Below are positions 28,772-38,471 of a stretch of 64,000 nt of DNA, one piece after another. The translations under genes were made by a program, and so were the position numbers. The stretch covers positions 62,001-126,000 of the forward strand of contig JAITDU010000045.1 in assembly GCA_031282405.1 (NCBI GenBank), written 5' to 3'. The notes below the pieces were generated by a model. The model did no database searches. It had not been told where the DNA came from and saw only the letters and a list, made by a program, of their open reading frames with translations. This stretch comes from Coriobacteriales bacterium (lineage in GTDB: Bacteria > Actinomycetota > Coriobacteriia > Coriobacteriales > UBA8131). Within the stretch, counting starts at the first letter, position 1, and each line of letters begins with the position of its first letter.

Positions 28772-29563
28772 CTAACTGATTTTACGTTGCTGTGATGTTT
28801 CCTCACCCAGAAGTTGAACCTGTTCATTGCGGCTACGGGCATGCGCTCTGTGCGGCACAAGTTGAATGACCGGCTGGGCGCTGGAAGGATCACTGTCGCA
28901 TCTGAAATGTGCTCCATTCGCATATCCTTGTATCTCTTTGGAATGCGGCGTTACGCTGTTGATGTTGTTGTGAGTGATCTGGTGTCGCTCAATGACCTGC
29001 TTGATCATTTCCAAAGTAAAATCTCCGGTATTGCCAGGATGGGCCTGTTCAAACGGTGCCTGTCCATAGAACGGCTGTGCAGGAGAAGTCTGAGCGTGAA
29101 TGGTCTGGGTTTGGATGACCTGATGCGATGCGGGATGCGTAAGAATCGCCTGCAGGGGTTGCGCTTGCGTAAGTTGTTGGATCGCAGGCTGTTGCAACTG
29201 TTGACAGGAGATCTGTTCAGAATGATGCTGAGTTGTAAATTCGTTGGGAGTCTCAAAATCACGATAGTCAAACGTACCCTCGCAGTCCAATTTTGCTTGT
29301 GGATTGTTAGTGCACCGGTAGTTATTACAGATCAGTTGTTGCTGATCTCTCATACGTTTGGAGGCTACCAACGCCACTGCGACCGAACAGAGCATGCAGA
29401 CTGTGATGACTGCCGTTACGTAGATCAACGGATCAAAACTCATCGTCTCCTGAGCGTTGACATCGCCCACCACAGCGGCAAAAGCTACCGCAGGCAAAGC
29501 CCACAGACTCAGTACAAAGAACGTGAAAAAAAGACCATATGCCAAGCTTCGTTTAAGTTTCAT
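28772..29563 (-). CDS. Membrane-anchored Gln/His-rich protein of unknown function
   Basis: The start MKLKRSLAYG (29563) is preferred, as AGGATG lies 5 bases upstream; length 263. Residues 1-30 form a signal-like helix ending ALPAVAFAAV, and a second helix spans about 48-68 (YVTAVITVCMLCSVAVALVAS). The rest is low complexity, very rich in Gln, His, Pro and Thr (QQLQQPAIQQLTQAQPLQ), and probably cytoplasmic. Some Cys (CNNYRCTNNPQAKLDC) follow the second helix. No family is recognised. It is divergent from the hybrid kinase, 530 bases away. Confidence 0.65.
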   Translation of the reverse strand: MKLKRSLAYGLFFTFFVLSLWALPAVAFAAVVGDVNAQETMSFDPLIYVTAVITVCMLCSVAVALVASKRMRDQQQLICNNYRCTNNPQAKLDCEGTFDYRDFETPNEFTTQHHSEQISCQQLQQPAIQQLTQAQPLQAILTHPASHQVIQTQTIHAQTSPAQPFYGQAPFEQAHPGNTGDFTLEMIKQVIERHQITHNNINSVTPHSKEIQGYANGAHFRCDSDPSSAQPVIQLVPHRAHARSRNEQVQLLGEETSQQRKIS

Positions 29564-29578
29564 GTGGCATCCTGTCAT

Positions 29579-30011
29579 CGAAATTGCTTATTGATATGAC
29601 TAATTGTAGCGCAAATTTTTTGAACATACAACCCCCTATTAAATTATTCTGGATTTTTTTCAACACAAGAGCCCTTGTACACATCCGATCATAAACACAA
29701 GAGGGGCGATGATACTGGCTTGGAACAGCCTCGCTCGCGCAGTGTTTTCAGAACCCTGCTGCTCCGTAAGATCGCCTTACGGGCTTAAGTCAGCAAGAGC
29801 AAACTGTCATGCCATCACTCTGAAGAGGCAGGCAAGGTGTGATCAATAAAACAATGTTCTTTTCCCCGATGGTTCATCCGTTGTAGTATCATTATGGTTC
29901 ATGAATCTGAGGAACCCATATTACGACATTGTCGCGCTCGATTCGTTTTCTAGGACGGATTTAGATTGAACACTGCACTTTACACAATAGTCGCCAACTG
30001 CCGCCCGGCGT
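29579..30011. other. Intergenic region with a short hairpin
   Basis: About 430 bases without a convincing gene. CCGTAAG (29764-29770) and CTTACGG (29776-29782) form a perfect 7-bp hairpin with a 5-base loop, with no T-run after it. I could not match a known riboswitch. Confidence 0.45.
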
Positions 30012-30095
30012 GTGATTCGGTGTGGTTATTTTCGATCGATTGTTCTTCTCCCCAAAACCGAGATTCAGGCAACTTTGAGTTTGGGTGGTGCGCCC

Positions 30096-32396
30096 GTGGC
30101 TAAGCTGCAGCGACTCATTAATCGTTTTATATTCTCCGAAAACTTATCTTTGGATGCGCGGACGACGAACATGATATGTATTGTCGGGGTAGCTGCGGTC
30201 ATTGTCGCCATCATAACCCGGATAATCATGCAGAGTCCGCCTATCCTTATTGTCGTTTTGATAGGAATTGTGATTTCTGTCTCGGGCCTGTTTGTATTTT
30301 GTAATGTCTACAATAAACACAGAATTGGGGCCTGGCTGGTTTTGTTTTCTCTCTGCGACGTGTTGCTGCCCGCCGCGTTGTTCGCCTTAGGCGGTCTGGC
30401 AAGCGGTGCTTCGTCGTATTTTACGATGTCTATTGTGCTGATCTTCTTTATGTCAAAGGGTCGGGCACGCATCGTCATCCTTATCACACATATCATTTGG
30501 GTAATCATCTGCTATATCGCTTTGACGATGTCTCCCTTTGATTCGCTGGTTGCAGAACTTTCCGGGCCCGCACAGATTGTTGATCATATCCAATCTATCC
30601 TTATCACGGGATTTTTCATCGCTGCAATCGTTGTCTTTCAAAATCGCATATTCAAAAATGAGCAAGAAAAGTCGGATCGCATGATCTCTTCAATGAATGC
30701 CTTCTCGACCGCACTGCTCGACCTGGATGTCGAGAGTCCAAAAAACGTCTTATTGGATGGTATGAATGACATCGCTAACTATTTCAGCGTCGAGTGCATT
30801 GCCATTTGGAAAAACTTCTACCAAGAGGGCGATCAGGCAGGTGAGCTTTTCTTCGAGCTTTATATGTTTGAGTACTATAATACTTTGAAAGATGTCGTTA
30901 GTCCAAAAACAACCAGGAGGGAGATCACATTTCCCTACGCATCGACGCTGCCGGGCTGGGAGGAAAAACTATCTCAAGGTGTGCCCCTTAACCTTACCAA
31001 AGATGAATATTCTCCCGAGGAACGTGTCTTTCTCTCACAATTCAAACCGCAGTCGATTTTTGTGATTCCGGTCATCTTCGGGGGGAAATTTTGGGGAACG
31101 GTAGCGTTTAACAGGATTCACAACGACCGAGTTTTTTCGGATTTTGAACAACGCAGTTTACAGGTGTGGGGTGCTTTGTTGGCAAATGCCCTGATTCGCA
31201 ACGAAATCACCCAGGATCTTACCCTAGCGCAAAGCGAGGCTCAGGCCGCATCGCAGGCAAAGAGCGCTTTTCTCTCAAATATGAGTCACGAGATGCGTAC
31301 CCCCATGAATGCCATCATCGGTATGAGCACAATAGGACGTCTGGCCACCAACACAGAAAGAAAGGATTATGCTTTCGATAAGATAACCGATGCCTCCACG
31401 CATTTGCTTGGCGTCATCAACGATATTCTGGATATGTCAAAAATCGAAGCCGGGAAGCTTGAGCTCTCCCCTACCGAATTTGACTTTGCCCAAGCATTGC
31501 AAACAGCCGTTGACGTTGTCTCGTTTCGAGCGGTGGAAAAACAACAGGATTTGAGGATGAGGATAGATGAACAGATTCCTTGTGTCCTGATAGGCGATGC
31601 GCAAAGATTGACTCAGGTAATTGCCAATCTACTTGCAAACGCGGTCAAGTTCACACCAGAGAAGGGCTCAATACGCCTCGACGCGTTTTTTGAGGGCGAG
31701 GAAAAGGGCCTGTGTGTCATCCGCATCGAGGTAAGCGATACAGGGATCGGCATCAGCAAAGAACAGCAAGAACATTTATTCACCTCTTTTCAGCAGGCCG
31801 AGAGCAGTACTTCGCGCACCTATGGTGGCACGGGACTTGGGCTTGCTATCTCCAAACGCATCGTAGAGATGATGGGCGGCCGGATATGGATCGAGTCAAA
31901 GCCTAATGTAGGCTCGACGTTCTTTTTTACCTTGCAGGCCCAGCGAGTAAAACAGCCGGAGCAAGACTCCCTTTCAGCTTCTTCTGACACGGGTGAATCC
32001 TCAGCAATGAGAAATGATTTTAGCAATTATCGATTGCTACTCGTTGAGGACATTGAGATCAATCGCGAGATTGTAATGGCGTTACTCGAACCCACGGGCC
32101 TCGCCATAGAATGTGCGGAAAACGGCGCAGAGGCGCTTCGCCTGTTCGATGCGAACCCCGAGCGCTACAATATTATCTTCATGGATATACAGATGCCGGA
32201 GATGGATGGATACGAAGCAACGCGTCGCATCCGAGCACTGGATGCCCCTCACGCCAAGACGATTCCGATCATAGCTATGACCGCCAATGTTTTCAAGGAA
32301 GACATTGAAGAAAGTAAAAGGGCGGGTATGGATGCGCACATTGGCAAACCTCTTGATCTGGATAATGTGTTAACTAAGCTCCAGACATATCTGTAA
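30096..32396 (+). CDS. Orphan hybrid sensor histidine kinase with receiver domain
   Basis: The start is uncertain: the track begins at 30012, but GTG 30096 (VAKLQRLIN) has GGTGG upstream and directly precedes the membrane domain; length then 766. Six helices lie within about residues 25-190. A GAF-like domain follows (EYNTLK...SIFVIPVIFGGKFWGTV), then the HisKA helix with the phospho-acceptor in SNMSHEMRTPMN (about 397), an ATPase domain (NLLANAVKFTPEKG, SDTGIGIS, GGTGLGLAISKRIVE), and a receiver with the acceptor Asp in IIFMDIQMPEMDG (about 697). No output regulator or HPt gene is adjacent, so the downstream partner is unknown. Confidence 0.9.
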   Translation: MAKLQRLINRFIFSENLSLDARTTNMICIVGVAAVIVAIITRIIMQSPPILIVVLIGIVISVSGLFVFCNVYNKHRIGAWLVLFSLCDVLLPAALFALGGLASGASSYFTMSIVLIFFMSKGRARIVILITHIIWVIICYIALTMSPFDSLVAELSGPAQIVDHIQSILITGFFIAAIVVFQNRIFKNEQEKSDRMISSMNAFSTALLDLDVESPKNVLLDGMNDIANYFSVECIAIWKNFYQEGDQAGELFFELYMFEYYNTLKDVVSPKTTRREITFPYASTLPGWEEKLSQGVPLNLTKDEYSPEERVFLSQFKPQSIFVIPVIFGGKFWGTVAFNRIHNDRVFSDFEQRSLQVWGALLANALIRNEITQDLTLAQSEAQAASQAKSAFLSNMSHEMRTPMNAIIGMSTIGRLATNTERKDYAFDKITDASTHLLGVINDILDMSKIEAGKLELSPTEFDFAQALQTAVDVVSFRAVEKQQDLRMRIDEQIPCVLIGDAQRLTQVIANLLANAVKFTPEKGSIRLDAFFEGEEKGLCVIRIEVSDTGIGISKEQQEHLFTSFQQAESSTSRTYGGTGLGLAISKRIVEMMGGRIWIESKPNVGSTFFFTLQAQRVKQPEQDSLSASSDTGESSAMRNDFSNYRLLLVEDIEINREIVMALLEPTGLAIECAENGAEALRLFDANPERYNIIFMDIQMPEMDGYEATRRIRALDAPHAKTIPIIAMTANVFKEDIEESKRAGMDAHIGKPLDLDNVLTKLQTYL

Positions 32397-32689
32397 ACAA
32401 GGGGTACTGACATAGCACAAGCGCAGCACGTTACCGATTGATCTAGTGTCGGTAATGTCGGCACAAACGCGCTGTTGGCACAAACGCGCCAGGAGAAGGG
32501 CCTGCATCGCATTCCAGCGACTTGTAGCGTGTTTGCTATCTCTATTTTGACACGAGGATTGATGGGGCGTGCCAACGGTAGCAGTGCACCTGCCAGCTGC
32601 GCCTGTCAGTCCGGAAGAGATTTGACGCATACGGATTTGCCGGTTACCATATACACTCGCGTCCTTTGTGGTGCGCTGATTTATTGCCC
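32397..32689. other. Gap before the tRNA pair, no gene seen
   Basis: About 290 bases holding GGCACAAACGCGC twice (near 32460 and 32477). The track ORFs here have no support. The tRNA promoter presumably lies between 32600 and 32680. Confidence 0.4.
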
Positions 32690-32763
32690 TGGGATGTCGT
32701 CTAATGGTAGGACAGCGGATTCTGGTTCCGTCAGTGAGGGTTCAACTCCTTCCATCCCAGCCA
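32690..32763 (+). tRNA. tRNA-Gln(CTG)
   Basis: A 74-base cloverleaf: acceptor TGGGATG/CATCCCA with the U1-A72 pair typical of tRNA-Gln, anticodon CTG in loop TTCTGGT, T-loop TTCAACT, discriminator G, CCA encoded. Confidence 0.94.
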
Positions 32764-32821
32764 TTGGCCCTGCTGGCCTGCCGGATCATCGGTAGCCGGA
32801 CACAAACCAGGACTATTGCAT

Positions 32822-32898
32822 GGCCCGTTCGTCTAGCGGTTTAGGACACCGCCCTCTCAAGGCGGAGGTCACGGGTTCGAATCCCGTACGGGCTACCA
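32822..32898 (+). tRNA. tRNA-Glu(CTC)
   Basis: A 77-base cloverleaf with D-arm TCGTCTAGCGGTTTAGGAC, anticodon CTC in loop CTCTCAA, T-arm GGGTTCGAATCCC, discriminator A and encoded CCA. It follows tRNA-Gln by 58 bases, probably in one transcript ended by the hairpin just downstream. Confidence 0.95.
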
Positions 32899-32906
32899 AC
32901 AATTAC

Positions 32907-32943
32907 AGCCCCGCTGGGCCAATCGGCCCGGCAGGGCTTTTTT
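32907..32943 (+). terminator. Strong intrinsic terminator after tRNA-Glu
   Basis: A 14-position stem (AGCCCCGCTGGGCC / GGCCCGGCAGGGCT, one mismatch and one wobble) with AATC loop, directly followed by a run of seven Ts. It ends the tRNA-Gln/Glu transcript. Confidence 0.88.
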
Positions 32944-32955
32944 GCTCAGATCAAA

Positions 32956-32973
32956 ACGGGAGTCGAACCCGTG
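32956..32973 (-). repeat. T-arm-like fragment, inverted relative to tRNA-Glu
   Basis: On the minus strand, CACGGGTTCGACTCCCGT matches the T-arm of the adjacent tRNA-Glu at 17 of 18 bases. No other part of a tRNA is seen here. It may be a relic of a deleted tRNA gene or of an integration event. Confidence 0.45.
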
Positions 32974-33061
32974 AGGGGTCAACGATCCAACGGACTGTTT
33001 GCGGCGAAGCGAGCGCAAGCGAGCAAAAGCCTGTTGAATACGAGGCGCGAAGCAACGCGGG

Positions 33062-34402
33062 TCAAGTCGCTCGCTTCCACGTTTGGGCCTCTCCCAAAAG
33101 TTCGTGGATTTCAACAAAGGCTGCCAGGGCTCTATCCAGGTGACCGGATGTGGCCAAAGCCGAATTTTCTGCAAGGTCGCCTCGCTCGGGAATGACCGTA
33201 TGCACCGGTCGTGTGCCATCAGAGTAGCGATCCACCCAAAGTGGCAGGTAATCCATATGGATTTCATCAATTTGTTGGTGTTGGGAGTTATAGCTAATAC
33301 GCACATCGGCCATGATACCCTGCTCATTTTCTGCGTCCATGCCTGATTCCAACCTCTGGTTGGACACATAGTTGCCCATGGCCCAAAATACCGGAACCGG
33401 CACTTCGCCCTCAGCGGGCATAAGGAATTCCATAGGTTGGAGTACATGCGGATGAGAGGCAAAAATGACATCAGCACCGGCATCGGCGGCATATTGGGCC
33501 ATTTCACGCTGGTCGTCATTGGGCGCTTGCGCATACTCGGTGCCGTTATGAAAATAACAAACAAGCAACTCCGCTCCGGCGGCTCGTGCAGCATCGAATG
33601 TCCGGCGTAGTTCATCTTTGTCTGCAGCAGAACCGCTGGTATAGGAGTTTATCAGGGGATCCAAATCCTCAGCCATGGGAATACCGTTTATGGAACGTGT
33701 GGAGCCCAAGGTTGTGGTTTCGTATGTATAGGCCACAACCGCTATGTCCAAGCCCTTGGTGTTGTAGAGAACAAACGCGGGCTCGTTTTCTTCCAGACGG
33801 CTGCCGGCCACCAAAAGGCCACTCTCGCGCAACAGGCTTACCGTACGCAGTACGCCTTCTGAACCCTGATCCAGCATATGGTTATTTGTGGTATAGACAA
33901 CGTCGAATCCGGCCGCAGCCACTGCTGGTGCCATCTCATCGGCCATGTTGAAGATTGGATAGCCGGCGGGAGTACCGCCGCCAAACGGTGCCTCGATATT
34001 GCAAAGCGCGATGTCGGCAGTCTGCACTACCTCTGCAGTAAACCTGAAGTAATCAGCGAAGACCGGCTGACCATCGCTGTCGTATTGACGTTGGTCGGGA
34101 TAGTGCAGCATAATATCGCCCACCGAGACTATACGCAATTCAACGGGTGGCGCAGGTCGAGCGAGCTGCATATCATCTGGGTTGAATGGGCGGCTGGTAC
34201 TTGTCAGGTCCTCAAGACGCTTATCAACACTACGCGGTTGCGCAGCACAGGCACTGCTCAGTACCGACAATGCAAAAAACACCAACAACAGCGCGCGTAG
34301 TATCACAGGGAGCGCGCGTCTCCTCAATGATGCGTTAAGATCTCTATCTAACATCACGTTGGAGCCAGCGTTTATCCTCTGTTTTATGCGCATCAATCTC
34401 AT
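33062..34402 (-). CDS. CapA-family (PGA_cap) metallophosphoesterase-like exported protein
   Basis: The start MRLMRIKQ (34402) avoids overlap with the upstream DUF885 gene; ATG 34354 is an alternative; length 446. A signal-like helix (LPVILRALLLVFFALSVLSSACAA) is followed by the CapA domain: SVGDIMLHYP, LCNIEAPFGG, TTNNHMLDQG, YFHNGTEYAQ and ASHPHVLQPMEF, the Asp/Asn/His set of the metallophosphatase fold. The family was named after poly-gamma-glutamate capsule synthesis, but no other capsule genes are nearby, so the role here is open. It follows the DUF885 lipoprotein gene on the same strand with a 52-base gap. Confidence 0.87.
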   Translation of the reverse strand: MRLMRIKQRINAGSNVMLDRDLNASLRRRALPVILRALLLVFFALSVLSSACAAQPRSVDKRLEDLTSTSRPFNPDDMQLARPAPPVELRIVSVGDIMLHYPDQRQYDSDGQPVFADYFRFTAEVVQTADIALCNIEAPFGGGTPAGYPIFNMADEMAPAVAAAGFDVVYTTNNHMLDQGSEGVLRTVSLLRESGLLVAGSRLEENEPAFVLYNTKGLDIAVVAYTYETTTLGSTRSINGIPMAEDLDPLINSYTSGSAADKDELRRTFDAARAAGAELLVCYFHNGTEYAQAPNDDQREMAQYAADAGADVIFASHPHVLQPMEFLMPAEGEVPVPVFWAMGNYVSNQRLESGMDAENEQGIMADVRISYNSQHQQIDEIHMDYLPLWVDRYSDGTRPVHTVIPERGDLAENSALATSGHLDRALAAFVEIHELLGEAQTWKRAT

Positions 34403-34454
34403 TTCATGATTCTCGGGGAGAAAAGCTCTCCTGTCTCGCCCCTGTCTATGAGGA

Positions 34455-36365
34455 TTAGGTTGCCAATGCGATCTCGTGCTGCAACCAGGTCTCAAGATGG
34501 GGTTCCAGGAGTGCAAAGGGCACAGGCCCTATGTCTATCAGACATTGGTGAAAACGTTTGGCATCAAAAGTAGAACCCAGATACTCCTCGGCCCGCGCCC
34601 TGAGGTCAAAAAACTCCATCAGGCCAAGACCATACGGCAAATATGCCGTAGGTTGCTTGATAGCTGTGTCATACAGACTTTCGGCAGAACCCTCTAAACC
34701 CCACATTTCGAGATAGCGTTGGAGCGCGACCTTATCCCAATTCTGAAAATTCACACCGATGTCGACCCTGGCCTGTAGACCATAGACGAACTTAAGGTAG
34801 GCGGCGTAAGCCTCGGTGGCCACAGAATCGCCGTTAAGGTATTCAAGCGATAGTATCTGAGTGTACATCGCCCAACCTTCCATATATGCTAAATAATTTA
34901 GCAATTTACGAAGAGGAGCGGGATTGCCCTGCTCAAAGGCGTTAGTCTGATACATATGCCCAGGAATACCCTCGTGCGCCATCGTGGTATAGAACTCGAG
35001 TTTATCGCTGATGTTCTTGGGAAGATAGTAGATAACATTGTGTCCTGGGTTATCCACGGGAGGGAGCAGATAATATGCCATCGCATAATCATTAGGCATG
35101 TTCTCTGGCACCTGCTTAACGAGATACTCAATAGTGTCAAAACGCGGAAAATCAGCCTTGGCCCGTTCGGCCAAAAAAACCAGTATATTCTCAGGTGTTT
35201 GCGTGAGTTCTGTAAAGCCCTGACCCAAATCAGCACCATCAAGTACCTCGGGCGCGTTGACTATTGTCTCCCAATACTCGTCCAGTCTGTCATCAAGCAC
35301 AACTGCTGCTGCGCTGGCGTCCTGATTGAATCCTGCTGCGCGCATTTCCAGCTCATAATAGGCCTTGCCTTTGGGATAAGCAGCCAAAGACATCAAGGGT
35401 TGACTTTGTTGCGCCAGCGCAAGCATCTGTTCGTGCAGCTGGGCGTAAGCCGGTGCGACCGTAGTGGCCAGTGTGATATCTAACTGGGCGCGATACTGCT
35501 GTTTTTGCGCCATTGACAACTGTTCAAAAGGAGGTGTATTGCTGTCAAGTTGGGCATTGAAATTATCAATAAGGCCTTGCAATGCCTCCACGGAGGTATA
35601 CTGTTGAATTTCGGACAGGGTGTCGTCAAACGCCTCTTGAGACATCAGGAGGTGTTTTTGAGCTTTTTCAGTTTCAAAGGCAGCGATTTCGTTAAAAAAG
35701 CGCGGAATATCCTCCAGCGCCTCCATATAGATATCGATATCCTCACCAGTTCGGAAGTTGAACTCCAACAAACTCAACGGCAACGTGGCATGGATTCCTG
35801 TCGAGGGCAAAAGTGGCTCGTCATAATAAAAATATTCTTCCCTGGCCAACGTGTCCTCAATGGCTTGTGTCAATAACTTCTTCGTCAGTTGCTGGTCAGT
35901 ATCAAGTTCATCTTCAGCGAAGTTTGCGAGCAGACCCAGCACTTCGCGGTAGTAATCGTTTCCTTGCTGGGTTAGTGTCAAATCGATGCTCCCCAGGGTT
36001 GCCGGCCGAGGAACTTCGATACCCCGTGCCTGCGGATCAGCAACCATCTGGTTCAACGTCAGACTATCGACGCTCACTTCATAGATAAGCACCTGTTCAC
36101 ACAGCTCATCAAAGCTGGTGTCTGCGCTCAAGGTGGATGTGGTCGGCCGCTCAGGAGACAAAAAACGCTGAACAATGTCCGCAAATGGCTGACAACCGGT
36201 TAACGATAAGGTCATTAAAAGTGTCAGAATAAAAGCCAGAATCCTGGTGAGAAGGACGCCGAGCGCCTTGCCTTCCTCAGGCGAGTTGGAAACGGTACGC
36301 GACGTGTCATCTGCCTTGACATTTGTGAGCGTATCGTCGCTGTGCCGATTTGAGTAAGTATGCAA
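34455..36365 (-). CDS. DUF885 family lipoprotein, putative metallopeptidase
   Basis: The track starts at GTG 36404, without a ribosome site. A perfect AGGAGG lies inside the first codons, 13 bases before TTG 36365, so that start (636 residues) is proposed, with moderate confidence. A transmembrane segment ends in the lipobox LSLTGC. The body is helical and carries MAHEGIPGHMYQ, the HExxxxH signature of DUF885 proteins, and EGWAMYTQIL downstream, which may supply a third ligand. Predicted: a lipid-anchored extracellular peptidase acting on short peptides (inference from family). Next gene: CapA-like. Confidence 0.85.
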   Translation of the reverse strand: MHTYSNRHSDDTLTNVKADDTSRTVSNSPEEGKALGVLLTRILAFILTLLMTLSLTGCQPFADIVQRFLSPERPTTSTLSADTSFDELCEQVLIYEVSVDSLTLNQMVADPQARGIEVPRPATLGSIDLTLTQQGNDYYREVLGLLANFAEDELDTDQQLTKKLLTQAIEDTLAREEYFYYDEPLLPSTGIHATLPLSLLEFNFRTGEDIDIYMEALEDIPRFFNEIAAFETEKAQKHLLMSQEAFDDTLSEIQQYTSVEALQGLIDNFNAQLDSNTPPFEQLSMAQKQQYRAQLDITLATTVAPAYAQLHEQMLALAQQSQPLMSLAAYPKGKAYYELEMRAAGFNQDASAAAVVLDDRLDEYWETIVNAPEVLDGADLGQGFTELTQTPENILVFLAERAKADFPRFDTIEYLVKQVPENMPNDYAMAYYLLPPVDNPGHNVIYYLPKNISDKLEFYTTMAHEGIPGHMYQTNAFEQGNPAPLRKLLNYLAYMEGWAMYTQILSLEYLNGDSVATEAYAAYLKFVYGLQARVDIGVNFQNWDKVALQRYLEMWGLEGSAESLYDTAIKQPTAYLPYGLGLMEFFDLRARAEEYLGSTFDAKRFHQCLIDIGPVPFALLEPHLETWLQHEIALAT

Positions 36366-36454
36366 CGTGTTTCTTTCGCCTCCTGTGCCTTGCCGCACGG
36401 TCACTGATTTGGTTATGGTGTCATTCTAGCATGAGGCTGTGGTAGAATCGTCCT

Positions 36455-36838
36455 GAGTGGGCCTTATGACCGCGCGCCTGGTCTATTTTAGACCAAGTGT
36501 GAGGAAAGTCCGGACTCCAGAGGGCAGGATGCCAGTTAACGACTGGGCGGGGCGACCTGACGGAAAGTGCCACAGAAAAGAAAACTCTGAGGAGCGTGGC
36601 TGTCGGCTTTTGCCGATCAGAGCGTTTGAGCGCATCTCAGAAAAGCTGAAACGGTGTGGTAAGAGCGCACCAGCGTTGCGGAGACGCGACGGCTTGGCAA
36701 ACCCCATCCGGAGCAATGGCAAATAGGAGAGTAAGCGGCCGGCCCGGTCGACTCTCGGGTTGCCAGCAAGAGGATGTTGGCGACAACATTCCCAGATAAA
36801 TGGTCATACGCGACAGAATCCGGCTTACCGGCCCACTC
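36455..36838 (+). ncRNA. rnpB: RNase P RNA (type A)
   Basis: The catalytic RNA that matures tRNA 5' ends. GAGTGGGCC (36455-36463) and GGCCCACTC (36830-36838) form helix P1. The universal cores are present: GAGGAAAGTCCGGACTCC near 36490, GGTAAGAGCGCACCAG near 36659, GGCAAACCCC near 36697, and AGATAAATGGTCA with ACAGAATCCGGCTTA near the 3' end. TAGAAT 7 bases upstream is a probable -10 box. The gene is convergent with gpmI. Confidence 0.96.
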
Positions 36839-36875
36839 AACTCTTTACATCGTGTGTTGTTATCTTGCAGATTAT

Positions 36876-38471
36876 CTACGCGCGGCGCGCCAGTAACGAT
36901 CGTCCTGTGAACTCCTGGGGTACGGGTAGTTCCATCAGGTCCAGTAATGTAGGTGCAACATCGGCCAGACGCGCATCGTCGGCGGTAGCCAGATGAAGGC
37001 CCGTCGTAGCAGCCATGGGATCTATCAAAACCAATGGCACCCGGTGGGTAGTATGGGCGGTCCACGGATTATTATCCTCGTCTAACATTTTCTCGCTGTT
37101 GCCATGGTCAGCCGTAACCAGTCCAACACCGCCTTTAGCCAGTAAAGCGTCAACCACAGCCTCCAGACCTGCGTCTACCGCCTCAATAGCTTGGATTGCC
37201 GCCTTGAGTACTCCGGTATGTCCGACCATATCGCCGTTTGCGTAATTGACGATGTAAACATCGGCCGTATCTGTGGCAATCGCGTGAACCAGCTCTGCCG
37301 TAAGTTCTTCAGCGCTCATCTGCGGCTTCAGGTCATAGGTAGCGACATGAGGGCTGGGGATAAGAATGCGCTCCTCCCCCGCTTTGACGGCTTCTTCTCC
37401 CCCATTAAAGAAAAACGTAACATGAGCGTATTTTTCTGTTTCGGCAATATGAAGCTGTCTGAGGCCCAGCGTGGCAAAGTAGTCTGCCAATGTGTTAGGA
37501 ACAGTGGTTTTAGGAAAAGCAACACGAGCTCCAAAATCCGAAGCAAAGCGAGGGTCGTATTCGGTCATACAGACGAAGTTGACCCTGGGCAACGAGGGCC
37601 GTTCAAAGCCGTAGCCATCAAAATCAGGATCAATGAAAGCCTGAGTTAGTTCACGCGCACGATCCGGTCTGAAGTTGAAAAAGATAACACTGTCGCCGTC
37701 GATAATCGCATCGTCTCCCAATGCTATCGGTTCGACGAACTCATCAGTTATACCTTTTGTATAGGACTGTTGGATGAGAGTATGTGGATCTTCATTGGAA
37801 AAAACCACGCGGACATCTGGCTCAAAGGGCACAACCATAGCGCGCCAGGCCCTTTCGATACGTTCCCAGCGCTTATCTCGATCCATGGCGTAGTAACGTC
37901 CGCACATCGTACCAATGCGCAGATCAAGCCCCATATGCTGCATGACCAGACCAGCGCAAAAGTCATCCAGTCTCTTGGCAAAAGCACGCGCACTCATAGG
38001 CGGAGTATCACGGCCATCTAAAAAGACGTGCACGCGGATACGCTTATTTCCGGCGCGAGCGGCCATGGCCAGCAGTGCTTCCAGATGTTCGTCTGTGGCA
38101 TGAATACCGCCCGTGCCCAAAAGTCCCATAATGTGTACGGTCGTCTTGGCCAAACGTGCAGAATCAAAAGCATGGGCAAGCGCGACATTGGTAAAGAACG
38201 AACCGTCATCAATCGCGCTGTTGATGCGACTCAACTCCTGTTCCACTACCCTGCCGGCACCGATGTTCAGATGTCCTACCTCCGAGTTGCCCATTTGACC
38301 TACGGGCAGTCCTACATCACGACCCGAGGCACCCAAGCTGCAACACGGATACGCTTCGTTGGAAAACAGGCGCTTTAAAAACGGAGCGTTTGCCTGGGCC
38401 AGCGCGTTTCCGACACTGCACTCACTCAGTCCAACGCCATCAAGTATGGCAAGTAATGCCGGCGTCCTCAT
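36876..38471 (-). CDS. gpmI: 2,3-bisphosphoglycerate-independent phosphoglycerate mutase
   Basis: A manganese-dependent mutase of lower glycolysis. The 531-residue protein opens with LLAILDGVGLSE and has the catalytic serine in MGNSEVGHLNIGAGR (about Ser62), the insert motifs GLLGTGGIHA and FLDGRDTPP, and the C-terminal metal site TADHGNSEKM. Its stop is 37 bases from the end of rnpB. The start overlaps the tpiA stop by 4 bases. Confidence 0.96.
   Translation of the reverse strand: MRTPALLAILDGVGLSECSVGNALAQANAPFLKRLFSNEAYPCCSLGASGRDVGLPVGQMGNSEVGHLNIGAGRVVEQELSRINSAIDDGSFFTNVALAHAFDSARLAKTTVHIMGLLGTGGIHATDEHLEALLAMAARAGNKRIRVHVFLDGRDTPPMSARAFAKRLDDFCAGLVMQHMGLDLRIGTMCGRYYAMDRDKRWERIERAWRAMVVPFEPDVRVVFSNEDPHTLIQQSYTKGITDEFVEPIALGDDAIIDGDSVIFFNFRPDRARELTQAFIDPDFDGYGFERPSLPRVNFVCMTEYDPRFASDFGARVAFPKTTVPNTLADYFATLGLRQLHIAETEKYAHVTFFFNGGEEAVKAGEERILIPSPHVATYDLKPQMSAEELTAELVHAIATDTADVYIVNYANGDMVGHTGVLKAAIQAIEAVDAGLEAVVDALLAKGGVGLVTADHGNSEKMLDEDNNPWTAHTTHRVPLVLIDPMAATTGLHLATADDARLADVAPTLLDLMELPVPQEFTGRSLLARRA

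Noticed and set aside
36483-36722. Minus-strand 79-codon ORF
   Set aside because: It lies entirely within the RNase P RNA gene.
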